A stretch of 64,000 bases of DNA from Candidatus Kapaibacterium sp. (GTDB lineage Bacteria; Bacteroidota; Ignavibacteria; Kapaibacteriales; UBA2268). The translations under genes were made by a program, and so were the position numbers. Below the pieces are notes generated by a model that saw only the letters and a program-made list of their open reading frames with translations, did no database searches and had not been told where the DNA came from. Numbering within the stretch: position 1 is the stretch's first letter; each line of letters starts with the position of its first letter. Positions 9,241-17,451 of the stretch are shown here, in pieces. The DNA lies in assembly GCA_023957315.1 (NCBI GenBank), contig JAMLHE010000012.1, positions 1 through 64,000 on the forward strand, in the 5' to 3' direction.

Positions 9241-11286
9241 ATGTGCTCAATTAGACGTATTTTGTTGTTTTGTATAACTATTGTAGCTTTTAATCTCGGC
9301 AATGTAGCATTTGCTCAAGATTTCTGGGAACAAACTACCGGACCAAAAGATGGTGGTGGTGACTATGAGTTTGTTTATACAGTTGCCTTTGATTCTCAAG
9401 GGAACTTGTTTGCAGGAACTGCCGGAAACGGTCTGTATCGCTCAACTGATAAAGGTACGACGTGGGTACATATACTGACAGAACCTCAGATAGTTTGGCG
9501 AATCGCAGTCAATTCCAATGATGTTGTATTTGCTTGTACCGACCAAGAAGGCATCTACCGTTCCACTGACGGAGGAAATACTTGGGAAAATATTTTTGAC
9601 GAGGGTATTTGGATAACTTCGATTGCATTTGACCAGAATGACAAGATTTTCATCGGTACTGAATCTGACGGAATTTTTTCCTCAACCGATGATGGTGATA
9701 CATGGGTTTCGGTTTGGGACCCCGGCTTTGTATTTTGGTATTTATTCATTGATGAAGACGACAATCTCTATGTCTCAACATTTTTTGATGATGTACATAG
9801 AAGTACAAATGGTGGAGCAAATTGGGAAAGTATAGGATTTGAAGGAGATTTGGTTTGGTACATTACCCAAGATAATGATGGCAAATTATGGGCAGGGTCG
9901 GATGTGGACGGACTTTTTTCCTCTACCGATGGCGGTAATACTTGGGTACAGGTTGCTTTTAGTGGGTCTCCAATCAGCACAATTCTTATTGATGCAAAGG
10001 GTACTATGATAGCAAGCGACTATGATGTTTCTATCTATCGTTCGGTAGATGGTGGTACAAATTGGAGCAACATATCAAGTGGTTTATCTTTTGATGCTAT
10101 TAACGGCACTGCTCTTGATGAAGAAAGTCTTGTTTATTTAGCATCATTTGGTGGCGGTGTTTACAAATCGAGAGAATCCTCATCCCCCGCAGTAATTTCA
10201 AGCATAGATTTGACTGCTACCACATTCTGCCAAGGTGAAAATGTTGAAATCGCATTTGATGTTGCCGGACTTTTCAACAAAGATAATACTTTTACCGCAG
10301 AATTATCCGATGAAACAGGCGATTTTGCAATTCCAACTGAAATAGGAACCACATTTGGGCAAAGCTCAGGAACTTTTTTAACAGCGTACATACCCGGTGA
10401 AGCAACTGCGGGAAGCATGTATCGAATAAGAGTTGTTGCCGATATGCCGGAATTTGAAAGCGATGATAATGGAACAAATATTACAATTAATAGTGTTAAG
10501 CCAACTTTGGTGGCTCCTGCTAACGAAGCTATCGGTGTGGCTTTGATGCCGGAATTGACTTGGAATGCTTCGGCAACTTGCCCTACTTTATATACAATTG
10601 AAGTCAGCACTGATAAGGATTTCATTAATTTAGTATTGAATGTAAATAATCATTCAGATACATCCTACACATTCACCAATAGTTTGAGCATGTTAACTGA
10701 ATATTGGTGGCGAGTTGGTGCCGAAACTGAAAGTGGCGATGTAGTTTATTCTACCCCATCCACATTTACAACTGAAGATCAATCAGAATTTACACACAAT
10801 ATCAGTTTATCAAGCGGTTGGAACATGATTTCTACCTATATTATACCCGCCAATGTGGATTTTGATGCAATCATGAACGATATTAAAAGCTCTATAGTTA
10901 TTGCCAAGAACAATGCAGGTCAAGTATATTACCCTGAATTTGAAATCAACGACATTGGCAATTGGAATATTAATGAAGGCTACCAAGTATTCATGACACA
11001 AGCTGAAACTCTCGAAATCACAGGTATGAAAGTTGAACCTGAAAACAACGGAATACCATTAGTATCGGGTTGGAACATCATATCATATTTGCGTGATTCG
11101 CAAATGGCTATAGTAGATGCTCTCGCTTCAATCACAGATGATGACAATTTGGTTATCGCAAAGGACAATTTGGGTAATATTTATTATCCGGAGTTTGAAA
11201 TTGATTTGATTGAGTTCATGCAAATCGGACAAGGCTACCAAATCTATGTTTTAAGCAACGATACATTGATATATCCCGAAAATTAA
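9241..11286 (+). CDS. Exported BNR/sortilin-like propeller protein with fibronectin type III domain
   Basis: A 681-residue protein with a signal peptide (to about residue 25, VAFAQ). AGGGAG sits 6-7 bases ahead of the ATG. Six BNR/Asp-box blades follow, each with the pattern YRSTDGGNTW: GLYRSTDKGTTW, GIYRSTDGGNTW, GIFSSTDDGDTW, DVHRSTNGGANW, GLFSSTDGGNTW and SIYRSVDGGTNW. A fibronectin type III-like domain lies at about 420-510 (PTLVAPANEAIGV...YWWRV). The C-terminal 160 residues contain a duplicated module, each copy with SGWN(M/I)IS, VIAK(N/D)N.G..YYPEFEI and GYQ(V/I)(F/Y). The end (SNDTLIYPEN) is not a standard T9SS tail. It is probably a surface or secreted adhesin/monitor-type protein. 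The third gene of the exported cluster, closed by a strong terminator. Confidence 0.8.
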   Translation: MCSIRRILLFCITIVAFNLGNVAFAQDFWEQTTGPKDGGGDYEFVYTVAFDSQGNLFAGTAGNGLYRSTDKGTTWVHILTEPQIVWRIAVNSNDVVFACTDQEGIYRSTDGGNTWENIFDEGIWITSIAFDQNDKIFIGTESDGIFSSTDDGDTWVSVWDPGFVFWYLFIDEDDNLYVSTFFDDVHRSTNGGANWESIGFEGDLVWYITQDNDGKLWAGSDVDGLFSSTDGGNTWVQVAFSGSPISTILIDAKGTMIASDYDVSIYRSVDGGTNWSNISSGLSFDAINGTALDEESLVYLASFGGGVYKSRESSSPAVISSIDLTATTFCQGENVEIAFDVAGLFNKDNTFTAELSDETGDFAIPTEIGTTFGQSSGTFLTAYIPGEATAGSMYRIRVVADMPEFESDDNGTNITINSVKPTLVAPANEAIGVALMPELTWNASATCPTLYTIEVSTDKDFINLVLNVNNHSDTSYTFTNSLSMLTEYWWRVGAETESGDVVYSTPSTFTTEDQSEFTHNISLSSGWNMISTYIIPANVDFDAIMNDIKSSIVIAKNNAGQVYYPEFEINDIGNWNINEGYQVFMTQAETLEITGMKVEPENNGIPLVSGWNIISYLRDSQMAIVDALASITDDDNLVIAKDNLGNIYYPEFEIDLIEFMQIGQGYQIYVLSNDTLIYPEN

Positions 11287-11313
11287 TAGATTTTACTAAG
11301 TATATTAAGATAC

Positions 11314-11347
11314 AAAAATGGCTGCTCATAACGAGCAGCCATTTTTT
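11314..11347 (+). terminator. Rho-independent terminator after the BNR protein gene
   Basis: A perfect inverted repeat, AAAAATGGCTGCTC and GAGCAGCCATTTTT, with a 5-base loop (ATAAC) and a following T run, 27 bases after the stop at 11286. The A run on the left makes it potentially functional from both sides, but no minus-strand gene ends here. Confidence 0.9.
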
Positions 11348-11353
11348 GTGTAA

Positions 11354-11817
11354 TGATTAATTCATCCGATGACTCCAAGCTTCCAAGTGTGGCATATTTG
11401 TTAGTGATGATTCATCCTTAACTCCAAGTCATCGGATGAATAGAAAAATTCTCCCAAGTGTGGAGCATTTATTTGATTAATTCATCCGATGACTCCAAGC
11501 TTCCAAGTGTGGCGCATTTGTTATAGATAATTCATCTGTTAACTCCAAGTCATCGGATGAATAGCAAAATTCTCCCAAGTGTGGAGCATTTATTTGATTA
11601 ATTCATCCGATGACTCCAAGCTTCCAAGTGTGGTAAATTTGTTAAACGATAATTCATCCGATGAATCCAAGTCATCGGATGAATAGAAAAATTCTCCCAA
11701 GTGTGGAGCATTTATTTGATTAATTCATCCGATGACTCCCAGATTCCAAGTGTGGTAAATTTGTTAAACGATGATTCATCCGATGAATCCAAGTCATCGG
11801 ATGAATAACGAAATTCT
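11354..11817. repeat. Tandem array of ~121-bp units (about 3.9 copies) with internal hairpins
   Basis: Units start with TGATTAATTCATCCGATGAC at 11354, 11474, 11595 and 11717, giving periods of 120, 121 and 122. Each unit has two related halves carrying CCAAGTGTGG (seven copies at 11383, 11454, 11503, 11575, 11624, 11697 and 11746, spaced alternately about 71 and 49). Each also holds an inverted pair TTCATCCGATGA ... TCATCGGATGAA. In units three and four the inner pair forms a perfect 13-bp hairpin with loop ATCCAAG (11652-11684 and 11774-11806). In units one and two the left arm is degenerate. No ORF crosses the array. It fills the space between a terminator and the SBBP gene start. Function unknown. 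Confidence 0.9.
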
Positions 11818-11904
11818 TACCAAAATCTACCATTTAATCACATTTTTTTTATATTTTGCAAAATCTTATTTTGTAAATTAGAAGAGTTTCATTTGGAGAG
11901 AAAT

Positions 11905-14379
11905 ATGAAGATAATAACTTTAGCTCTGGTAATTTTGATCGCGAATTTGTATCCAATATTTGGAAATAATTTTAGTGCAAAAAATCTAATTTCTGAGAGT
12001 GCTCGCAAGATTGAATTTATCGAAAATAAAGGGCAGATAGCCGACCAACACGGCAATGTCAATCACAATGTGCTATTTATTGCAGAAGTGCCTTACGGAA
12101 CGATAACTATCCGTCGGGATGGTATCAGTTACTCCTTTGTCAAATATGATGAAGTTGCAATGAGCAAGCACAGCGAACGATTGCTCTCAAGAGATAGATT
12201 CGATGAGCTTGAAAGATTTGATGCTGAGCCAATCCCCGTGGATATTTACCGTGTAGATATGCGGCTCAAAAGCTCAAATTTCAGCCCGAAAATTGAAACT
12301 TTTGAAATGACCGAAGATTATAATAATTATTATCACGCTCATTGTCCGGACGGAATCACGAATGTGCGAAAATTCAGAACAGTCAAGCTTATTGATATTT
12401 ATCCCGATATTGATTTCGTGGTTTATGCGAATAATACGGGTTTGGTGCAGTATGACTTTGTGGTCAAGCCCGGAGCAAATCCCGATTTGATAAATTTTGC
12501 TTTTGAAGGTGCTACAGATGTTGCAATCACAGCTACAGGCGATTTGCGCGTAGAAACCCCATTCGGCAGCATCGAACAAAAAGCTCCGATTGCATACCAA
12601 CCCAATAATTTGGCAAAATACTTAAATTCGAGAGATTTTAAATCCAACACCCAAAGTCCCATTTCCCAATATACAAAAAACAGCGACAACTCAATTTCAT
12701 TCGCCCTTGCAAACTACGATATTACTAAAGCCCTAATCATAGACCCACCCACACGCCTCTGGGGAACATATTATGGTGGATTCGGTAATGATGAAGGTCG
12801 TTCAATAGCTGTGGATGTGTTTGGTAATGTTTTTATTGCAGGTTATACTTGGTCGAATAACTCCATTGCAACTCAAGGGTCGCATCAAAGAACTATTGGT
12901 GGTAGTTGGGATGCCTTTCTAGTTAAGTTTAACAATAGTGGAATCCGACAATGGGGGACTTTTTATGGAGGTAATAATACAGATTTCGGCATGTCAGTAG
13001 CCACAGACGGTTTAGGCGACGTTTACCTTGCTGGGGAAACCCTTTCAGAAGAAGCCATCTCAACAGTAGGTTCGCATCAAAGCTCTATTGGTCTTGCTAA
13101 AGATGCATTTTTAGTAAAGTTTAATAGTAGTGGGGAAAGACAGTGGGGTACTTATTATGGTGGGACTGGTTCTGAGGCTGTGGAATCGGTGACAACTGAT
13201 TTGGCTGGTAATGTTTTACTTGTAGGGAATACATCTTCAGGCGATGCTATAGCAACAGATAATTCTCACCAAAGCTCGCTTGGTGGTAGTTATAATGCTT
13301 TTCTTGTTAAGTTTACCAATAATGGTTTACGACTATGGGGTACTTATTATGGTGGTGATGGTGGTGATGATGGTCAAGATGTTATCACGGACATCTCAGG
13401 TAATGTTTACATTACGGGATATACAGGGTCAGGAATAGGGATATCAACTTATGAATCGCATCAAAGCATGGATGGCGGCGGCTTTGATGCCTTTTTAGTA
13501 AAGTTCAATTCAAACGGTGTTCGTCAGTGGGGTACTTATTATGGAGGCAGGAAAATTGATGTAGGCAATTCAGTCTCAACTGACATCTCAGGTAATGTTT
13601 ATCTTGCTGGAAAGACAAAATCACCTACTGCGATAGCAACTGAAGGTTCGCATCAAAGTACTCTCGGTGGTTTATATGATGCGTTTTTAGTAAAATTTAA
13701 TAGCAACGGAGTAAGACAATGGGGTACCTATTATGGGGGAAGTAGTGATGATGTGGGTACGTCTGTAACTATAGACGGCTCTGGGAATATTTACCTCACT
13801 GGTGAGACGCGTTCAAATAACACAATATCAACCTCTGGATCTCATCAGAGTATTTATGGAGGTGGAGGAGAACATTACGGAGATGCCTTTTTAGTAAAAT
13901 TTAACAATAACGGTATTAGACAATGGGGTACTTATTATGGGGGAAGTGGTGGTGATGGTGGCGTTTCAGTAAAAAAAGACGACTTGGGTAATATTTATCT
14001 TGTCGGTAATACAAGTTCAAAAGACGCTATAGCAACAGTAGGTTCGCATCAAAGCATCATTGGTGGTGAAAGAGATGCCTTTTTAGTGAAATTTAGTGAT
14101 AGCCCAAATTCTGTGATAGAGCAAATGAGCCCTTCGCAGATGAAAGTTTATCCCAATCCTGCGGAATCCTTGTTGTACGTGGATTTCTTGGTTCCCATGT
14201 CCGGAGCGAAAATTAAATTGCAAAATTTACTCGGGGTCACAGTTTTTGAGCAAGAACTAAGTGCAGGTGCAATCCACGAAAAAGCCTCAATCAACGTGGA
14301 AAATATCCCGACAGGTCTATATTTATTGATTGTCCAATCAGGCGAAAACTATTATTTTGAAAAGGTGATTTTGAGGTAG
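11905..14379 (+). CDS. Exported SBBP-repeat protein with T9SS type A sorting domain
   Basis: An 824-residue protein. A TTG at 11893 is in frame, but the ATG at 11905 has GGAG 6-7 bases upstream and starts a good signal peptide (MKIITLALVILIANLYPIFG). Residues about 35-280 form the domain that precedes SBBP repeats in many such proteins, beginning IEFIENKGQI and containing YGTITIRRDGISY and YPDIDFVVYAN. Seven repeats of about 64 residues follow, each running R(Q/L)WGTYYGG ... GNVYLAGxT ... SHQS ... DAFLVKFN.NG. Seven copies suit a closed beta-propeller. The C-terminus (SPSQMKVYPNPAESLLYVDF ... IPTGLYLLIVQSGENYYFEKVIL) is a textbook type A sorting domain, so surface export by T9SS is expected. 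The repeats are also visible as ~190-base DNA repeats. Confidence 0.9.
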   Translation: MKIITLALVILIANLYPIFGNNFSAKNLISESARKIEFIENKGQIADQHGNVNHNVLFIAEVPYGTITIRRDGISYSFVKYDEVAMSKHSERLLSRDRFDELERFDAEPIPVDIYRVDMRLKSSNFSPKIETFEMTEDYNNYYHAHCPDGITNVRKFRTVKLIDIYPDIDFVVYANNTGLVQYDFVVKPGANPDLINFAFEGATDVAITATGDLRVETPFGSIEQKAPIAYQPNNLAKYLNSRDFKSNTQSPISQYTKNSDNSISFALANYDITKALIIDPPTRLWGTYYGGFGNDEGRSIAVDVFGNVFIAGYTWSNNSIATQGSHQRTIGGSWDAFLVKFNNSGIRQWGTFYGGNNTDFGMSVATDGLGDVYLAGETLSEEAISTVGSHQSSIGLAKDAFLVKFNSSGERQWGTYYGGTGSEAVESVTTDLAGNVLLVGNTSSGDAIATDNSHQSSLGGSYNAFLVKFTNNGLRLWGTYYGGDGGDDGQDVITDISGNVYITGYTGSGIGISTYESHQSMDGGGFDAFLVKFNSNGVRQWGTYYGGRKIDVGNSVSTDISGNVYLAGKTKSPTAIATEGSHQSTLGGLYDAFLVKFNSNGVRQWGTYYGGSSDDVGTSVTIDGSGNIYLTGETRSNNTISTSGSHQSIYGGGGEHYGDAFLVKFNNNGIRQWGTYYGGSGGDGGVSVKKDDLGNIYLVGNTSSKDAIATVGSHQSIIGGERDAFLVKFSDSPNSVIEQMSPSQMKVYPNPAESLLYVDFLVPMSGAKIKLQNLLGVTVFEQELSAGAIHEKASINVENIPTGLYLLIVQSGENYYFEKVILR

Positions 14380-14408
14380 GGGGGAATTAGTGGGTGGAAG
14401 CTGATATT

Positions 14409-14535
14409 CAACCGCTTCGCGGTTGTGTTTAGGTTTTTGCTTTTTCCCCGCATTTCATACGGGGTTATTCATATTAAATCCTTTCAGGATTCTTATTGCA
14501 CATTTGCCAAAGCACGAAGTGCTTAAATATGAATA
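14409..14535. repeat. REP-like cluster of four short hairpins
   Basis: Four perfect stem-loops follow each other: CAACCGC-TTC-GCGGTTG (14409-14425), CCCCG-9-CGGGG (14446-14464), AATCCT-TTC-AGGATT (14477-14491) and AAGCAC-GAA-GTGCTT (14510-14524). Three have a TTC or GAA triloop. TATTCATATT (14466-14475) is complementary to AATATGAATA (14526-14535), so the last two can be enclosed by a longer stem. This is a composite REP/MITE-like element. It directly abuts the left end of the insertion sequence at 14537, and 30 bases upstream is the stop of the SBBP gene. Confidence 0.65.
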
Positions 14536-14536
14536 G

Positions 14537-16354
14537 GAGGCTGTCTCACAAGGGCAGCCTCTTTGGCTTTCAATAAGGTGATAAAATGGGACTAATTGTT
14601 ATAATAAGTATTCTAAATTTAATAATTGACTAGAAATGAGTATTATTCCATTTTTTGGTATGTTTTGATGCTAATTTGAGGCAATTTTGGATGGGAAAGT
14701 GAGATATTTTGCTATTTTAAGCTACAAATTTGCTCAGATTGTGGGCTAGAGCCAATAGTCCAACTTCGATTTCTACTTTTTCTTTGCCTCTCAGTGTAAT
14801 CTTCTAAATTGTTTGTTGTGTTTGATATTGCCAAAAACCGCTTCCGGTTCAATTGGTCGTCGTTTTCGTTTTTTCACACCTTCATGACTCATCAGTCGGG
14901 ATTTTGCTTGCTCTCTTAGTCGTTTTGCTTCTTTGTTTATTTCCTTTACTGTTCGATTGTCAGTCTTTCGTGACAAGCCGCTCGCAGCGAGCAACCGACG
15001 CAGTTTTTGGCTCTATATCGGCTAACTATTTGTTTGTATCCGTTCAAAGTTATTTTTTCTTTCTCTCCGATATTTTCCATCGCTTGACCCATTGGCAATA
15101 GTAACAGTCCTGTTCTTCGTTGTAATATAGATTGTCGGACTTGTTGATGTCTTTCTGCTAATTTGCTTTTCTGCTCTTATGAAAATAATTGTATTTGATA
15201 TAGGCTTCGATATTATTGTCTTCTCGTATATTTGTAATTCTCATGACTCCTATGGCACCTGCATCAGCTGTGATTGAATAGATATTCACGATATTGGCGT
15301 TTATATGGATTCTCTATATGTTCAACAAATGTTGAAGTGTCTCCGGGTGTTTGATGAATGCTGTAATTGACCACTATTTGATTGTTTGTACTTATTTGCC
15401 AGTTGTAAGCAGCTTTTAGTTGTCCGTTTTGCATGCGGTCTTCTTTCATTCGCATAAATACTCGCATCAGGGTCGGTTTTTTAAACAACTGTTGCGACTG
15501 TTCATTTGCTTTTCGTATGCTTCATATTTCCTAATTGTTCAGACCAAGTTTTCTACTCTTGTCAGTTTAGCGCGTACATTTTTATCAATCTTTTTTTTAC
15601 CAATACTTTAATATTTATTTCTTCATTGTTTCAGTTATACTCTCGGGATTTATCTCTTCATAGCTCTGTGGTTTAATGTCTCGCATTTCTTCTGCGCTTA
15701 CCTGAAGTGCGTATTTCCACAATTCATTGACTTGTTGTAATATTTTTCTTACGGGTTCGGATATTTACCCCAAACAAAAACTGTATTTATTGGCATTTGC
15801 TCTTTTATTTTCGTGCCGTCTGTATATATCTTTAATATCCAAAATTCCGGCTTCATGAAATAGCATTACTACTTTAGAGAATAATACTTCTTTCAAGCCG
15901 CTTCGTTGCCGGTTTACTGCGGAAGCGATTGATTGTATTGTGATCCGGCTTTTGCATACCGCTTAGCCACATATAATGAATATTTTCTTGCACTAAATCT
16001 TCTATTCTTCGGCTTATCAGACATTATTCATATAAAGCATATACGAGTATTTTCAGAAGCATTCTCGGGCTGTAGCTGGTAGCTTCCGCCACCGATGGGC
16101 TGTTTCGATATCGCTTATATCAATTTCATCAATAATTTTATTTATTGTCCTAACAGGATGAGTTTCTTTAATCATTTCATCAAGAGATGGAGGTAGTAGA
16201 AACGCTTGTGATTGATTATAGTATTTAAACTTTGGTCTCATTGCATCGCTAACTTATTGTTGATTACAGCTGTTATGACGCTATTTTGCACCTAGTATTT
16301 TCTCGTATTTTTCCACAAAAATATAAAAAATGGCTGCCCTTATGAGACAGCCTC
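14537..16354 (-). mobile_element. Decayed IS1182-family insertion sequence, 1818 bp
   Basis: The ends are 23-bp terminal inverted repeats at 14537-14559 and 16332-16354. Read outward-in they start GAGGCTGTCTCA(C/T)AAGG and differ at one base. The interior encodes, on the minus strand, fragments of an IS1182-type DDE transposase in several frames. No clear target-site duplication is seen (ATAG on the left, ACAG on the right). The element lies between hairpin-rich intergenic sequence on both sides and does not interrupt a recognisable gene. Intact ends with a broken transposase mean it could move only if a functional copy acts in trans. Confidence 0.85.
14717..16241 (-). pseudogene. IS1182-family transposase, multiply frameshifted
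   Basis: The N-terminal part starts with an ATG at 16241 and reads MRPKFKYYNQSQAFLLPPSL, then ETAHRWRKLPATARECF before a stop at 16053. The expected continuation (YSPRMLLKILVYALY) is present in another frame just there. Further fragments appear on the same strand: FMRMKEDRMQNGQLKAAYN.QISTNNQ at about 15264-15488, and RRPIEPEAVFGNIKHNKQFRRL at about 14791-14994. The end, LRGKEKVEIEVGLLALAHNL, is again in a different frame and terminates at 14717. At least three frame changes are therefore needed, and the gene is inactive. The order of fragments matches an intact IS1182 transposase from DUF772-type N-terminus to DDE C-terminus. Confidence 0.85.
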
Positions 16355-16399
16355 ACAGATTTTCCCCAACACACGGTTTAAACCATGGGCTATGAATAC

Positions 16400-16459
16400 A
16401 AATCCCCCTGCTCGCAAGCTCGCTTTCCCCCTTTGCCAAAGGGGGATTAAGGGGGATTT
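16400..16459. repeat. Nested C-rich/G-rich intergenic hairpin
   Basis: Outer arms AAATCCCCCT (16400-16409) and AGGGGGATTT (16450-16459) enclose an inner palindrome CCCCCTTTG-C-CAAAGGGGG (16427-16445). Upstream is GGTTTAAACC (16375-16384). The 16355-16512 stretch has no supportable ORF. It looks like a dispersed intergenic repeat of the sort common in Bacteroidota/Chlorobiota genomes, which cannot be confirmed from one window. Confidence 0.6.
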
Positions 16460-16512
16460 CTTGTTTTTTATTGAATTTGTCAACGTATTTCAGGACAAGA
16501 AAGTGAGGTGAA

Positions 16513-16547
16513 ATAAAAAACGCTCCCGAATTTTCTCGGAAGCGTTT
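16513..16547 (-). terminator. Rho-independent terminator of rpoZ
   Basis: On the minus strand AAACGCTTCCGA pairs with TCGGGAGCGTTT (one mismatch, 6-base loop) and is followed by TTTTATTT. It lies 23 bases past the rpoZ stop at 16570. Confidence 0.85.
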
Positions 16548-16569
16548 AAAGTATTTCATTTCTTTTTTT

Positions 16570-16884
16570 TTATCTGTTGTGTTTTAGTTCTTCTGGTTCG
16601 GGAATTTCGTATGTGATTTTCCTTTCGAAAATTTCTTTCATTGCGATGAAAGTAGGCTTGGGGAATTTATCAAATTCGCGACTGATATGAAGTTGGTCAA
16701 AGTTGATTCCTTCAGATTCGTCTTGAGTCGGAACAATATCTGCCATTCTTTCGTTTAGTTCGAACTTGATAAAGTCATTAATTTGGCGTGCACGCATACC
16801 CATTGCTACTATTGACTGATAAATCGAACCCTTCTCGGACTCTTGCATTCTGACAAGTACAGGGTTTACTACATATTTTTCCAT
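16570..16884 (-). CDS. rpoZ: DNA-directed RNA polymerase omega subunit (Bacteroidota type)
   Basis: A 104-residue protein with the Rpb6/omega core: SIYQSIVAMGMRARQINDFIKFEL, then ISREFDKFPKPTFIAMKEIFERKITYE. The (A/G).RARQIN motif and the closing KPT.IA..E....KI are characteristic of the omega subunit as found in Bacteroidota/Chlorobiota. It assists assembly and stability of RNA polymerase. A TTG at 16899 is in frame, but the ATG at 16884 has GGAG about nine bases upstream and gives the normal N-terminus. It is monocistronic, divergent from the MerR-type gene at 17018, and ends in its own terminator. Confidence 0.85.
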   Translation of the reverse strand: MEKYVVNPVLVRMQESEKGSIYQSIVAMGMRARQINDFIKFELNERMADIVPTQDESEGINFDQLHISREFDKFPKPTFIAMKEIFERKITYEIPEPEELKHNR

Positions 16885-17017
16885 TTTCAACTTCTCCAAA
16901 AATTTGAAATTTTGATAACTACAAATATAAGAATAAAAAAGTTAACAGAAAATTTTTTTAATATTAAGAATTTATTTCTTATCTTAGAACTTAGAAAATT
17001 TAACAATATGTTATATT

Positions 17018-17410
17018 ATGCAAAAATTATATTATTCGATTAGTGAAGTAAGCAAAATTGTTGACGAAGAGCAACATATTTTACGCTATTGGGAAAAGGA
17101 ATTCGATGCCATCAATCCCAAAAAAAATCGTGCGGGTAATCGTGTTTATTCCGAACGCGATATCACTATTATCAAAGCGGTGAAGAAACTTCTTCGAGAA
17201 GACAAGCTCTCTTTGCGTGGCGCCAAAGAACAGCTTAGCAAGTTCAATTTTGCATTGCCTACCGAGGAACTTGTTATCGGATTTGAGACGGTCGAAGAAT
17301 CTGTCGGCGAATTTACGCATAAATCCAACTCTGACAATAAATTCCTTGTTAATAAGTTGAAAGAGTTGAAATCTTTACTTTTAGAAATTAAAGATTCTAT
17401 TAGTACTTAA
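17018..17410 (+). CDS. MerR-family transcriptional regulator
   Basis: A 130-residue protein with an N-terminal winged helix-turn-helix: YYSISEVSKIVDEEQHILRYWEKEFDAINPKKNRAGNRVYSERDI fits the MerR DNA-binding domain (helix-turn-helix, then the RYWE and NR.YS.RDI wing). A short helical dimerisation segment follows, and the C-terminus (about 100-130) has no metal- or drug-binding domain. Such short MerR proteins in this phylum are widespread and usually of unknown target. It is divergent from rpoZ, with 42 bases to the next gene. Confidence 0.88.
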   Translation: MQKLYYSISEVSKIVDEEQHILRYWEKEFDAINPKKNRAGNRVYSERDITIIKAVKKLLREDKLSLRGAKEQLSKFNFALPTEELVIGFETVEESVGEFTHKSNSDNKFLVNKLKELKSLLLEIKDSIST

Positions 17411-17451
17411 ATTCGCTTAGAAAATTTTTAATAATATAGGGAGTGTAATTA

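Noticed and set aside
11354..11817. CRISPR array
   Set aside because: The repeats are long (~121 bp) and nearly identical over their whole length. There are no unique spacers of constant size between short repeats, and no cas genes occur in the window.
14853..15611. Plus-strand ORFs inside the insertion sequence
   Set aside because: They are antisense to recognisable transposase fragments and have cysteine/phenylalanine-rich translations without family features.
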